Assembly: GCF_003148805.1 (NCBI RefSeq)
Contig: NZ_QGGX01000014.1
Location: forward strand, 1-64,000
Length of the DNA stretch: 64,000 nt
Direction of reading: 5' to 3'
Source of the DNA: Aminobacter sp. AP02
GTDB taxonomy: Bacteria > Pseudomonadota > Alphaproteobacteria > Rhizobiales > Rhizobiaceae
Part shown: positions 23,893-32,960 of the stretch, in pieces
Layout: every line of letters begins with the position of its first letter
Position numbering within the stretch: position 1 is the first letter of the stretch
Translations under genes and position numbers: made by a program
The notes under the pieces: generated by a model
Databases searched by the model: none
Seen by the model: the letters and a program-made list of their open reading frames with translations, nothing else
What the model was told of the DNA's origin: nothing

Positions 23893-25251
23893 TCAGCTGT
23901 CTGCTTGCGCATGTGGGTTCCGGTGGGCTGCACCTTGACTGCCTGGTCCGGTCAGCTCGTCCAGGAAGGCGAGCATGCCGCGCCAGGAGCCGACGTCTGC
24001 CCGGGCATTGCCAGAAGGCGTGCCGCCATTGGTGTAGGGCACTTTCGAGACCGGGTGTTCGCGGCTGAGCTGCGTCGATGGCACGATCGGCAGGTTGATG
24101 GCATGCCCGGCATCGTCGAAGTCGAGGTGGCGGACAAGATGAGGATGGTCGTGCTGGCTCAAGGTCGACACAACCATGCGCGAATAGAGGCTGGATGGCC
24201 ACGCACGGTCGTCGCGGCCCGAGATCAGCAGCACTGGCCCAGCGATGTTTTCGACCGGAATGCGCGCGCGGGCGGCAAGTTCAGTGTCCTTAAGCCCCTC
24301 GAAGAACACCGAGTGATGCCGGCTGGGCGGAGCATCGCCGGCCCAGGGGTGCCAGCGAACGGAGTTGTTGTTCTGCCATAGATGCGGCAAGGCAATGCCG
24401 TCCCTGGTCCAGGTTACACCTTGCCAGCCGCCACGCGCCGGATCGCCGGCACCCTGGGCGCCATGGACCATGGCACCGGGTACGAAGGCGATGACGGCGG
24501 AAACAAGGTCCGGGAAGGTGGCGCCGAGCAAGAGTGCCAGTTCGCCGCCGCGCGACTGGCCGCTGACCGCCACGAAGCCGCCTTTTGGCTGAAGCTTCTG
24601 GTGCGCCCAGCGAAGGCCAGTCTCAAGATACTCAAGCGGCGTTTCGGTAATGAAGGGCGACAGGCCCGGTGCCTTGAAGTAGCCGAGCGCAAATGCCTGG
24701 TAGCCACGGGAGGCCAGCAGCGCGGCGCGGGGTTCGTTGATGCCGCCGCCCGAGCCGTTGAGCACCACCACGACCGGATGAGGGCCTGGCCCCACTGGGG
24801 TGAACAGCGTTCCCACCAGCCCGTCCTCGCGGATTTCGTTCCGCTCCACGCCCGCTGCAGCGAAACGCTGGTAGAGCTCGGCCTCAGCCTTCATGCCATC
24901 AGCTGTTTCGGCCGTCAGCGTCGTTACCAGCGGCCGCATGACGTCGTCGGCAAAGAGTTCAGCGCTCGTGCTATCGACGGGTCGCTGAGCCCAGATCAGG
25001 CCCGTCGCCGACACTTCGGCATAGTCGCCGCCGACGGGAGCATCGCTGGTCAGGTCGACCACGCCATGTGCGTCGGCCATGAAGGTCGCCTGGCTCATCC
25101 AGACCACGCCACGCGCACGCTCGGTGTAGGCAGAGATGGCGACAAGTTCGTCGGGAGCGAGGCCCGAGACTACAATCCGGCGCAGCTCATCGATCAGGCT
25201 GTCAACAGGATCGATGGAAAAGACAGGTGCGGAAACAGGCTTCGTCGTCAT
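23893..25251 (-). CDS. Acyl-CoA thioesterase / bile acid-CoA:amino acid N-acyltransferase (BAAT) family
   Basis: A 452 aa protein with the two domains of the BAAT/ACOT family: an N-terminal beta-rich region (YTERARGVVWMSQATFMAD; about residues 15-140) and a C-terminal alpha/beta hydrolase. The nucleophile is serine in VSGQSRGGELALLLG, as in the bacterial members (animal BAAT has cysteine). The acid is in SGRDDRAWPSSLYS and the histidine in DFDDAGHAINLP. These enzymes hydrolyse acyl-CoAs or transfer the acyl group to an amine. Its place in the ABC-importer operon suggests it acts on the imported compound after activation. Confidence 0.82.
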   Translation of the reverse strand: MTTKPVSAPVFSIDPVDSLIDELRRIVVSGLAPDELVAISAYTERARGVVWMSQATFMADAHGVVDLTSDAPVGGDYAEVSATGLIWAQRPVDSTSAELFADDVMRPLVTTLTAETADGMKAEAELYQRFAAAGVERNEIREDGLVGTLFTPVGPGPHPVVVVLNGSGGGINEPRAALLASRGYQAFALGYFKAPGLSPFITETPLEYLETGLRWAHQKLQPKGGFVAVSGQSRGGELALLLGATFPDLVSAVIAFVPGAMVHGAQGAGDPARGGWQGVTWTRDGIALPHLWQNNNSVRWHPWAGDAPPSRHHSVFFEGLKDTELAARARIPVENIAGPVLLISGRDDRAWPSSLYSRMVVSTLSQHDHPHLVRHLDFDDAGHAINLPIVPSTQLSREHPVSKVPYTNGGTPSGNARADVGSWRGMLAFLDELTGPGSQGAAHRNPHAQADS

Positions 25252-25288
25252 CTTAGGTCATCAACTCTTTAGGCTGCGCGGCCAATGA

Positions 25289-26203
25289 TCATCGGCTTGT
25301 CTCACCGTTCATGAGGGCCAGATGGGCGTCGAGGCGCCGTGCGAAATCGCCGTACAAAACGGTGTCGGGCGAAACACTGCCGCCGCGCGGCCAGCGGCCG
25401 CCGCCGTCGGTCCAACTTCGCTTCAACCCGGCGAGCTTGGCTTGCCAGTCGAAGCGATCTTCTGCACCGGCTGGATCGAATGCGACGATGAAGACGCCGC
25501 GGCCCTTCGGATCGCCCCGCCCCCCACCGGCAACGCCGGCCATGAGCTCGACCACCAGCCCGAGCAGCGAGCCGATCTGGCCGCCGCGCGGCAGAAGCGC
25601 GGCAACCTCCGACGCGATGGTGGTTGGCCTTCCCTCGCCGTCGAGCGCGATCCCGCCTGGCAATGGCGTATCGGCAGCGCGAGCGCTGCGAACATCGGCC
25701 ATCGTTGCCATGCTGCTGGCGACGTCGATGACCACGCGATCGATGCCCTGCCCGATGGCAAGCGCGAATGGGTTGGTGCCGATTACCGGGCGGATGCCGC
25801 CATACGGTGCGACAAAAGGCGGACCTTCGGCGCCGGCGATGCCGAGCAGGCCGGCATCGGCGAGTTCGCGAACGAAGGGCGCTAACCGCCCAAAGCCCCT
25901 GACGCCACGCAGGAAGGCGGCAGCGACGCCGAACTCTCGCGCGGCCACGGCCAGATCGAGGGTAGCGCTGGCGACCGCTAGCGGCGCAAAGCAGGAGGTG
26001 CAGTCAAGCCAGCTGATTGCCTGCAAACCGTCGCGCCTTGGCACGGGGTCAGCATCAGCGGTCCATTCATCGAGCATCGAGATGCCGAAGCGGGGCTGGC
26101 CGAGCGCATCGGCTTCGATCAGGGCCGAAGCCGCGAGCTTGGCCGCAGGGCTTGCGCCGAGCGCCGCCGACAGCCGCTCTACCGCATCAGGAAATGCCAT
26201 CAT
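25289..26203 (-). CDS. Ldh-family (malate/lactate dehydrogenase-like) protein lacking the usual His
   Basis: A 304 aa member of the Ldh/malate dehydrogenase-like NAD(P)-dependent oxidoreductase superfamily: IGTNPFALAIG, VVIDVASSMATMADVRSA, PLPGGIALDGEGRPTTI and GSLLGLVVELMAGV are typical. It is shorter than the usual 330-350 aa. Where the family has a conserved Ser-His-Gly (the window's other copy has HTTHG), this protein reads GQPRFGIS, so the catalytic histidine is missing. It may use another substrate, bind without catalysis, or be decaying. It overlaps the GntR gene's stop by 4 nt. Confidence 0.75.
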   Translation of the reverse strand: MMAFPDAVERLSAALGASPAAKLAASALIEADALGQPRFGISMLDEWTADADPVPRRDGLQAISWLDCTSCFAPLAVASATLDLAVAAREFGVAAAFLRGVRGFGRLAPFVRELADAGLLGIAGAEGPPFVAPYGGIRPVIGTNPFALAIGQGIDRVVIDVASSMATMADVRSARAADTPLPGGIALDGEGRPTTIASEVAALLPRGGQIGSLLGLVVELMAGVAGGGRGDPKGRGVFIVAFDPAGAEDRFDWQAKLAGLKRSWTDGGGRWPRGGSVSPDTVLYGDFARRLDAHLALMNGETSR

Positions 26204-26913
26204 TCGCCGGCAATCCGCGCTGAGGTGCCGAGTTGGATCTCGCTCTCCGACAGGTAGCCCAGGGTCATCAGGCGCTCGATCAGAAACTCCCGGCTGTGCT
26301 TGATGTGATCGAATTCGATCGTGGCGGCCCGCTCACCGTCGCCGGCTTCGATGGCATCGACGAGGGCTGTGTGCTCGTCGGAATGCTCGCCGGTCTTGAC
26401 CGTGAAGTCGATGGCAAAGCGCAGCAGGCGTTCGAGCTCATCGAACAGGGTCTCCGAGAGCGCAACGACGCGCTTGTTGCGGCTGCAGCGGGCGATGGCG
26501 AGGTGAAAACGCCGCGCAACCTGCTGCATGGTGCCGATGTCCATCGGCGCGGCATATTCCTTGACGATCTGGCGCAGCAGGGCGATCTCGGCCGGCGTGG
26601 CGTAGCGGGCCGCTTGCCGTGCGGCGTGCGGGCCGATGGCAGCGCGCATGTCGAGGATGTCGTGCACCGCCTGGAAGGTGATCGGTGCAACGCGATAGCC
26701 GCTGCGCGGCAGGATCATCACCAGCCCATCGGCGGCCAGTTTCTGCATGGCGTCGCGCACCGGCGTTTTCGAAACCTCGTATTGGCTGGCGATCGAGGCT
26801 GCGTCGAGCGTCGTCCCCGGCACGATCTCGCAGCGCATGATCTCCTGGCGAAGCGCCAGGTAGATGCGTTCCGAAACCGGTGCATGGGCAATGGGGTCAG
26901 CTTCGACGGTCAT
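26200..26913 (-). CDS. GntR family regulator, FadR (FCD) subfamily
   Basis: A 237 aa regulator with a GntR winged helix (residues 12-75: RIYLALRQEIMRCEIVPGTT, SQYEVSKTPVRDAMQKLAAD) and an all-helical FCD effector domain with metal-binding-type histidines (RFHLAIARCS; HTALVDAIEAG). It probably senses the substrate of the ABC importer with which it is co-transcribed. The 20-bp near-palindrome at 29691-29710, in front of the first gene of the operon, is its best candidate operator. Confidence 0.9.
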   Translation of the reverse strand: MTVEADPIAHAPVSERIYLALRQEIMRCEIVPGTTLDAASIASQYEVSKTPVRDAMQKLAADGLVMILPRSGYRVAPITFQAVHDILDMRAAIGPHAARQAARYATPAEIALLRQIVKEYAAPMDIGTMQQVARRFHLAIARCSRNKRVVALSETLFDELERLLRFAIDFTVKTGEHSDEHTALVDAIEAGDGERAATIEFDHIKHSREFLIERLMTLGYLSESEIQLGTSARIAGE

Positions 26914-26934
26914 GAGCTTCTGCTCCTCACTTCC

Positions 26935-27750
26935 TCAGTGCTTCGCCCAGGGCACGAAACGCCGTTCCAGTGCTTCAAGCGCAAGAATGGTGAGATAGCC
27001 CATGGCAGAGATCACGACGATGCCGACGAACATGCGAGACACCGCAAAGGTCTGCCACGACGCCCAGATGAAGAAGCCCACGCCGCTGCGCGCTCCAAGA
27101 AACTCGGCGGCCGCGATGATGATGTAAGACGAACCGGCGGCAAGCTTGAGCCCGGTGAAGATGCTCGGAAGCGCGGCTGGGAAAGCAATGCGCCAGAAGG
27201 TCTGGAGACGAGTCGCACCGGCATTCTTGGCGACGTCCATGTAGATCTGTGGTGTCTGCATCACCCCGCTCATGGTGTTGTAGAGCATCAGGAAAAACAC
27301 GCCGATCGCAATGACGACAAATTTCGAGGCATCGCCGACGCCAAAGACCAGCAGGATCAGTGGCAGGATGGCGATCTTCGGCACAGGATAGAGTGCAGCG
27401 AAAATCGGCCCAAGCAGCCTGCGAACTGGTCGAGACAGCCCCAGGATAAGCCCAAGAACGATGCCGGGCACCGCGCCCATGGCATAGCCGATGGCCACGC
27501 GGCGCAGGGTTGCGCCGATATGGTCGAACAGTTCCAGGCTCACCGTCATCCGCCAGGCGGTCCCCGCGATCGCGCTAGGAGCGGGGAAAAAGCGACGGTC
27601 GATCAGGTTGAACTGGCTCGCCAGCTCCCATAGCAAAAGCAGCAGCAAAGGGCTGAAATAGGAAGCGATGCGGAAGATGCGTTCGCGGCGTGCCGGCGCC
27701 TTGAGCCGACGCCATTGCTCTTCCGTCAGTGTCACGGGCGTGGCGCTCAT
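26935..27750 (-). CDS. ABC transporter permease (SsuC/TauC type)
   Basis: A 271 aa inner-membrane permease with six hydrophobic segments and the EAA-like loop region of the SsuC/TauC/NitT family (DVAKNAGATRLQTFWRIAFP, about residues 172-191). It pairs with the ATPase directly upstream (1 nt gap) and the binding protein before it. The first 40 residues, LKAPARRERIFRIASYF, are cytoplasmic. Confidence 0.9.
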   Translation of the reverse strand: MSATPVTLTEEQWRRLKAPARRERIFRIASYFSPLLLLLLWELASQFNLIDRRFFPAPSAIAGTAWRMTVSLELFDHIGATLRRVAIGYAMGAVPGIVLGLILGLSRPVRRLLGPIFAALYPVPKIAILPLILLVFGVGDASKFVVIAIGVFFLMLYNTMSGVMQTPQIYMDVAKNAGATRLQTFWRIAFPAALPSIFTGLKLAAGSSYIIIAAAEFLGARSGVGFFIWASWQTFAVSRMFVGIVVISAMGYLTILALEALERRFVPWAKH

Positions 27751-27751
27751 C

Positions 27752-28558
27752 TCAGGCTCCCACAGGAGAGGCCAGCAGGCGCCAGACCTCGTATGTCATG
27801 TCCCAGAACCGCTTGTCGCGGCGCATCTCGACAACGTCGCGCGGCCGCTCGAAAGGAACTGTCAGATTGGCCACCAATGTTCCCGGGCGCGGCGACATGA
27901 CGATCACGCGGTCGGCAAGCGTCAAAGCCTCGTCGACACTGTGTGTGATGAAGACCACCGTCTTGCCGGTTGTTTCCCAGATGCGCAACAGCTCCTGTTG
28001 CAGCACCAGGCGGGTCTGTTCGTCGAGCGCGCCGAAAGGCTCGTCCATCAAGAGGATGTCGCGATCGTCGACCAAAGCGCGCGCCACAGAGACGCGCTGC
28101 TTCATGCCTCCCGAGAGCTGGTGCGGGCGAGCCTTTGCAAAATCGGTGAGGCCCGTCAGCGCCAGCAATTCGCGCACGCGGGCATCCTGCTCAACGCGCG
28201 AGACGCCCTTGAGGCTCAGCGGAAAGGCGATGTTTTCCGCCACCGTCAGCCAGGGCAGCACGGAAGCTTCCTGGAAAACCATGGCCGGCGGCGTCGCGCT
28301 GTTCAGCTTCACCGTGCCGCCGAGCTGCTCTTCAAGATCGGCGAGAATGCGCAGGACCGTGGTCTTGCCACAGCCGCTCGGCCCGACGATGCAGACGAAC
28401 TCTCCGCGCGCCACCGTGAAGCTGACATCGGAGACGGCCACGGTGACGCGGTCGCCTTCGCTATCATAGAACGCCTTGGTCAGATGATTGACCTCGATGG
28501 CCGGTGGAACTGCTTCCGCCGGCAACGGCTGCAGAGCCTCATGCACGGCCAGCATCAC
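27752..28558 (-). CDS. ABC transporter ATP-binding protein (SsuB/TauB type)
   Basis: A 268 aa nucleotide-binding subunit with Walker A GPSGCGKTT (about residues 58-66), Q-loop MVFQEASVLPWLTV, signature LSGGMKQRVSVARAL and Walker B DILLMDEPFGALDEQT followed by the H-loop FITHSVDEAL. It energises the importer formed with the permease and the binding protein. The start overlaps the binding-protein stop. Confidence 0.93.
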   Translation of the reverse strand: MMLAVHEALQPLPAEAVPPAIEVNHLTKAFYDSEGDRVTVAVSDVSFTVARGEFVCIVGPSGCGKTTVLRILADLEEQLGGTVKLNSATPPAMVFQEASVLPWLTVAENIAFPLSLKGVSRVEQDARVRELLALTGLTDFAKARPHQLSGGMKQRVSVARALVDDRDILLMDEPFGALDEQTRLVLQQELLRIWETTGKTVVFITHSVDEALTLADRVIVMSPRPGTLVANLTVPFERPRDVVEMRRDKRFWDMTYEVWRLLASPVGA

Positions 28559-29574
28559 TTCTTGCTTGCAAGGAGATCGTTGGCACGCTTCAGCAGATCG
28601 AGGCGGTAAACATCGTCAATCTTGGCCTGACCTTCGTATTCGAGCGTTCCGCGCTTGCGGAAGAACTCCTCCTGCTCGCGCACCGAAGCCATGTCGATGG
28701 TCCCATCCTCGGAGCGGACGGTATAGGGGATGCCGCGCAGCGTATTGGGCTCCGTGCCGGTGTACTTCGACACGATGGTCACGATCTTGTCGTCCTGCCA
28801 GCCGCCATTGTCGAGAAGGCGAGCGGCCTTCAGGTAGCCAGCCATGAAGCGCACCACCAGATCCTCGTTGCTGGCGACGAAGTCCTGGTTAAACGCGATC
28901 AGGCCAAGCTCGGTGCCGAAGGTGTGGTCCTCGACCAACCGGCGGCCAAGCCCTTCCTTCTCGAGCTGCCCAGCGAAGGGCTCGATGCTCCACCCCGCCT
29001 CGATCGCGCCATTGGCGAAGGCGGCAGCCGTCGCGGGAGGCGGCAGGAACACCGCTTCAACGTCCTCGATCGTCAGCCCGCCCTTCTCCAGCGCCTTGGC
29101 GACGGAGTACATGCCGAAGCCACCCGGGCCAGGAATGCCGACGCGCTTGCCCTTGAGGTCAGCGACCGTGCGAATACCTTCGTCCCAGGCCTTCTGCGAA
29201 ACCATGAAGGGCGAAGGCGACGGAACCGTCGCCGGCATGCGAGCCAGCGTGGCGATGATCGAAACGGTGGCGCCGCGGTCGAGCGCGTTGAAAAGGCTGG
29301 CGCCCCAGGTCGCGCCACCGGCTTCGATATTGCCGGAGGCGAGCATCTGGATGGTCTCGGCAGTATCGCCCTTCGGCGACAGCGTCACCTCGGCGCCGAA
29401 CTCGTCAAAGAAACCGAGCTCCTTAGCAACGAAGAACGGCGCGTAGTCGGCATAGGGCGAGTAAAGAAATTCAAGCTTCGGCTGCGTCTGCGCCAAAGTC
29501 GGCAAGGCGAATGAGGAAGCCAAGGCAGCGCCAGCCGCGGCTACCATGAGATGACGACGATTAATTGAAGACAT
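28555..29574 (-). CDS. ABC transporter substrate-binding protein (TauA/NMT1 type)
   Basis: A 339 aa periplasmic receptor. The N-terminus SSINRRHLMVAAAGAALASS is a Tat-like signal (Arg-Arg), cleaved probably after PTLAQ. The body has the TauA/SsuA pattern YSPYADYAPFFVAKELGFFD, LASGNIEAGGATWGASLFNA and LKGKRVGIPGPGGF. The ATG at 29574 has GGGGAG 7 nt upstream. Similar receptors bind sulfonates, nitrate, pyrimidine precursors or aromatic acids; the sequence does not tell which. First gene of the operon that ends with DUF1684. Confidence 0.9.
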   Translation of the reverse strand: MSSINRRHLMVAAAGAALASSFALPTLAQTQPKLEFLYSPYADYAPFFVAKELGFFDEFGAEVTLSPKGDTAETIQMLASGNIEAGGATWGASLFNALDRGATVSIIATLARMPATVPSPSPFMVSQKAWDEGIRTVADLKGKRVGIPGPGGFGMYSVAKALEKGGLTIEDVEAVFLPPPATAAAFANGAIEAGWSIEPFAGQLEKEGLGRRLVEDHTFGTELGLIAFNQDFVASNEDLVVRFMAGYLKAARLLDNGGWQDDKIVTIVSKYTGTEPNTLRGIPYTVRSEDGTIDMASVREQEEFFRKRGTLEYEGQAKIDDVYRLDLLKRANDLLASKK

Positions 29575-29690
29575 GCCACTCCCCATGCACCAGTGCGGCT
29601 TTCCCGAGCCAGCACCTGACGATCCTGTTCCTCCCCTCGAGCAAAGATCATGCTGCGGGTGAGCCGACGACTAATCGGAAGCAACTAGGT

Positions 29691-29710
29691 ACAACTGATG
29701 CATCACTTGT
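29691..29710. promoter_or_regulatory. Near-perfect 20-bp palindrome before the ABC importer operon
   Basis: ACAACTGATGCATCACTTGT is palindromic at 18 of 20 positions: arms ACAA/TTGT and core TGATGCATCA are perfect and only the C/C pair between them fails. It lies 117 nt upstream of the receptor gene's ATG and 65 nt past the end of the amidotransferase-like frame start region. The GntR protein at 26200 is the likely ligand (inference). Confidence 0.55.
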
Positions 29711-29774
29711 GCAACCTGATATTTCCGTCAGGGAAGGCTTTCGCTTGGTACAGCGGGCAATTGAAGCTCAGACG

Positions 29775-30476
29775 CTACGACCGTGCGGCCGTGGCCTTCA
29801 CGAATGCGTCAAATATCCGAGCCCCGGGATGTTCAGCGGCATCCAGTTTTTCGGGATGCCATTGCAACCCCATGGCGAAAGAACGTGAAGGCACTTCAAT
29901 GGCTTCGACTACGCCATCCGGCCCGCGGGCTGCAACGACGACGCTGCTGGATATCTCGACGAGTGCCTCTCGATGAAACGTATTCACGCTGAACGTCCGG
30001 GCATCAAAGATACCCGCCATTCGGGTGTCGGCCTGGATGCTTACATCGTGGAACACGTTTGCCTGGTCATGGTCCAACGCGCCCGGCCACGACGAATGGA
30101 CATCCGAGACCATCCGACAGCCGTTCAGACATCCGAGCATCTGCATGCCATTGCAGATACCGAGCACGGCTTTGTCGCGCGCAAGAAATCCCTCCATCAG
30201 CGCGATCTCCACGGCAACGCGCTCAGACGCCGGATACCTGGATTGATCACCTTCGACGTACCAGTTCTCAGGGAAGTTTATTCGTCCACCGACGCTCAGG
30301 AACCCGTCGAACTCATCAACCACCTGGTCGACAAGTTCGGCCACGTACGGAATGCCAATCGGCAGTGCTCCTGCCGCTGCGATGGCAGAAAAGTAGTTTT
30401 TCGAGGTTTCGTACAGGCTTCCCCCAGCACTGGTGTTTTCATCCATGATCACAGCGATGATAGGCTTACGTCTCAT
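29775..30476 (-). CDS. Class I glutamine amidotransferase-like peptidase C26 (PuuD-like)
   Basis: A 233 aa gamma-glutamyl hydrolase of the PuuD type: VIMDENTSAGGSLYETSKNY, the nucleophile elbow VLGICNGMQMLGCLNG (cysteine at about residue 118; PuuD has Arg where this has Asn) and the catalytic FAMGLQWHPEK. PuuD hydrolyses gamma-glutamyl-GABA in putrescine catabolism; the family also includes other gamma-glutamyl amide hydrolases. The ATG at 30476 has AGGAA 7 nt upstream and gives the standard MRRKPIIAVI start. It is transcribed in the same direction as the ABC operon, and the 117-nt gap to it holds the palindrome. Confidence 0.85.
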   Translation of the reverse strand: MRRKPIIAVIMDENTSAGGSLYETSKNYFSAIAAAGALPIGIPYVAELVDQVVDEFDGFLSVGGRINFPENWYVEGDQSRYPASERVAVEIALMEGFLARDKAVLGICNGMQMLGCLNGCRMVSDVHSSWPGALDHDQANVFHDVSIQADTRMAGIFDARTFSVNTFHREALVEISSSVVVAARGPDGVVEAIEVPSRSFAMGLQWHPEKLDAAEHPGARIFDAFVKATAARS

Positions 30477-30624
30477 TGGGTTCCTGCTGGCGGTGTGGAA
30501 GTTTCGTAGGCAAGCATGGTGCGCCACAACCAAGGCCGAAGTCACGAGGCCTCGCGCCCCGCAACGTGAAATTTTTGGATCTTGGCCGGCAGGCGGCAGA
30601 GATCCACGCAAGGCTGCGTCCTTT

Positions 30625-31017
30625 TTATCCCGAGTCGGGCCCCTGTACCTGTCGACACACCCACTCGTAGAATCCGGCAACAATTGGATGTTCGCGTTTT
30701 CCGTCCGGCACGACGAAATGATAGGCATTCCTGGTAGCAAGCGGCGCATCGGCAATGACGGTGAGCACCCCTGATGCGAGCTCCTGCTCCACGAGGTAGC
30801 GCGGCAACAACGCTACGCCCATGCCCGATACGGCAGCTTGAATCAGCATGCCAAACTGGTCGAAGCGGTGGCCCTGGAAGGCAGAGCCCGTCTCCACACC
30901 GGTCAGGGAGAACCAGTCGGCCCATGCCTTGGACCGCGTCGCAAGGTGCAAAGCGGAAGCTTTGCCACATCGCCCGGGCCTTCGATTGCCCCTTCGCCGG
31001 CCAGTGATGGGGTAGCC
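30625..31017 (-). pseudogene. LysR-family regulator, C-terminal remnant with frameshift
   Basis: The C-terminal part of a LysR (GcvA-like) substrate-binding domain: LATRSKAWADWFSLTGVETG, FDQFGMLIQAAVSGMGVALL and LVEQELASGVLTVIADAP to the stop at 30625. Upstream a second frame reads LAGEGAIEGPGDVAKLPL, so one small indel near 30955 splits the remnant. The whole N-terminal helix-turn-helix is gone, replaced by IS21 sequence at about 31020-31077. It probably once controlled the amidotransferase-like gene. Confidence 0.78.
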
Positions 31018-31077
31018 ACCGGCACCACCACGGCAGGTGGCATTGGCCCAGACGGGCTGGCCGTAGTGAACTGCGCG

Positions 31078-31497
31078 ATCGTCGCCGAGCATGTCCGTTC
31101 CTTCGGGCGCGGCGAGACGATCTACGATCCCTGGCATTACGTCCCTGTGCTTGCCCGCAAGCCAGGCGCGCTGCGCAATGGCGCGCCGTTCCAAGGCTGG
31201 ATGCTGCCGACGGCCATGGAGCGGGTGCGGCGGAGATTGAAGGCGGCGAATGACGGCGATCGACAGATGGTGTCGATCCTAGCCACGGTGTTGACCGACG
31301 GCATCGATGCCGTGGAGGCTGCCTGCCAGGAAGCGATCGACCAGAACGTCTTCTCCGCCGCCATCATCATCAACATCCTGGCACGGCGGCGAGACCCGGT
31401 GCCGGCCATCACCATCCTCACCCCGGATGCGCTCCGCCTGCAGCACGAGCCGCAGGCTGACTGTGCCCGCTACGACAGCCTCAGGAGGGCAAGCTGA
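31078..31497 (+). pseudogene. istA: IS21 transposase IstA, C-terminal fragment
   Basis: About 140 codons of an IstA C-terminus: VAEHVRSFGRGETIYDPWHY, GALRNGAPFQGWMLPTAMER and [20 protein letters not shown], ending TGA at 31495-31497. The catalytic DDE core is absent because the left part of the element is lost at the junction with the LysR remnant. Its stop overlaps the istB start (ATGA), the normal IS21 arrangement. Confidence 0.8.
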
Positions 31498-31847
31498 TGG
31501 AACGCACGCAGGTTCTGGAACTGATGGGCACCTTGAAGCTCTACGGTATGCGCGGTGCCTATGACGAGGTCATGGCGACCGGCATCAAGCGCCAGCAGAG
31601 CCCCCGCGGATCGTCGGCGATCTTCTGTCGGCTGAGATCGCCGAGAAGCAGGCGCGCTCTATCAAATACCAGCTCACCGTCGCCAAGCTGCCGCTGGCAA
31701 AGGATATCGAGGAATTCGACTTCGACGGCACGCCGGTCAACGAGGCACTTATCCGCGACCTGGCCAACGGAACCTTTGTCGCCGATCAGCGCAATGCCGT
31801 CCTCATCGGCGGCACCGGGACCGGAAAGTCACATCTGGCTGTCGAGG
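31497..31847 (+). pseudogene. istB: IS21 helper ATPase IstB, N-terminal fragment with frameshift
   Basis: From ATG 31497 the frame reads [21 protein letters not shown] shift near 31605 moves it to [20 protein letters not shown] and [20 protein letters not shown], which ends with the Walker A. The similarity stops right after the P-loop, where an IS110-type fragment begins. Both IS21 genes are thus truncated. Confidence 0.8.
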
Positions 31848-31961
31848 CGGATCGGCTTGAAGAAGGCAAAGGTGGCGGTCGCACGGAAGATCGCCGTTTT
31901 GCTACATTGCATTTGGGCTGACGGCACCAGCTTCGAGTGGGGTAACGAAAAGATAGCTTAG
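31848..31961 (+). pseudogene. IS110-type transposase C-terminal scrap
   Basis: [20 protein letters not shown] followed by [15 protein letters not shown] and a stop matches the extreme C-terminus of IS110/IS902 transposases. It is fused directly to the istB fragment, so two different IS elements have recombined or one inserted into the other and was then deleted. Confidence 0.65.
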
Positions 31962-32960
31962 TCGACTTCCCCCAAACGAGTTCTCGGGCCGCCATCAACG
32001 CGGAACTCGTGATGTCCCCGCCGGGACGGTGGTTGCGGCGACCTCGGTCAAACGGCTGACAGCAGTTCATCTGCATCTCGTTGGAAACGTTGAGGCGCCC
32101 GACCCGAACAACATCATGAGGCACTCGACCTCGGAAAGGACCATGACCCCGGCGATGGCAGTGCGAAACCGGGTTGACACCTGCCCGCAATTAAAGGGCC
32201 GTTTGACACCGTGGATCGCTGCTTCCAACGGGCGGTGGACAGGTGCAGGGTTAGGCTCACTCACCAGTCCACCTCTTGTTACCGCCGAGTTCTCTCCTGC
32301 CACGGGAAAGTGCGCCGAGTGCCGTCTCTTTCGTGCTAAGGTGGATGCCAATGCTCGGAAGAGCGATGCTGACGTGGCTTGCGAACGGCATAGGCGATCA
32401 GGACGATTTGAAGCATAAGTCCCTGCCAGAATTGGTAGTTCGCGACGCACGTGAGATCGGGTCGGTTGCGTGAGGAACGATCTCCCATAAACAACAGACG
32501 CTGGTGCGCCATGTCTCCCTGCGGATCAGGCGGGTGACAAGCGCTTAGGTTGGACAGGCGCCTTATGGACCAGCTTAGGGAGCTGGTTCCACGTTGCCAT
32601 TTATGCGACCTTATCAGCACAAACGGCGAACGTCACAGATGCTCAGTCGATCTTGAAACAAATTCAAACCCCTGTGCTCGCTTGCCCGCAACCTACACCG
32701 GCTTGATGGGTTAAACTCGAAGCTCTAAGGGATCCAAACCGTCGAACGCTACTGCGATGTTAATTAGCTCGCCGGTTGCACGACGCTCCTGCGCCGTCGC
32801 GCTTCCCACGCCGAGATAGACCATCAACTGCGACATGATCGCGGCGCGTCCCCTCCCGGCGGGAGCGCAAATGCGGCGGGCAGGCCCATCGGGATAAATC
32901 AAGGTGTGTCCTGCCTGCAAGTAGCGACCAATCACTGCGCACGAACCACACCGTGTTTAT
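31962..32960. other. 1-kb region without a recognisable gene
   Basis: Open frames here are short and overlap on both strands without motif support. The only one with a possibly real shape is a 74-codon minus-strand frame at 32711-32935 starting with GTG (VIGRYLQAGHTLIYPDGPA), just past the PIN toxin; it has no known domain and no clear ribosome binding site. The rest looks like decayed ends of insertion sequences. Confidence 0.4.

Noticed and set aside
26222-26239. GGTGCCGAGTTGG similar to the LuxR-regulon palindrome
   Set aside because: It lies inside the coding region of the GntR gene and lacks the second arm; chance match.
32711-32935. 74-codon frame with GTG start next to the PIN toxin
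   Set aside because: No domain and no ribosome binding site; kept only as a note in the intergenic entry.
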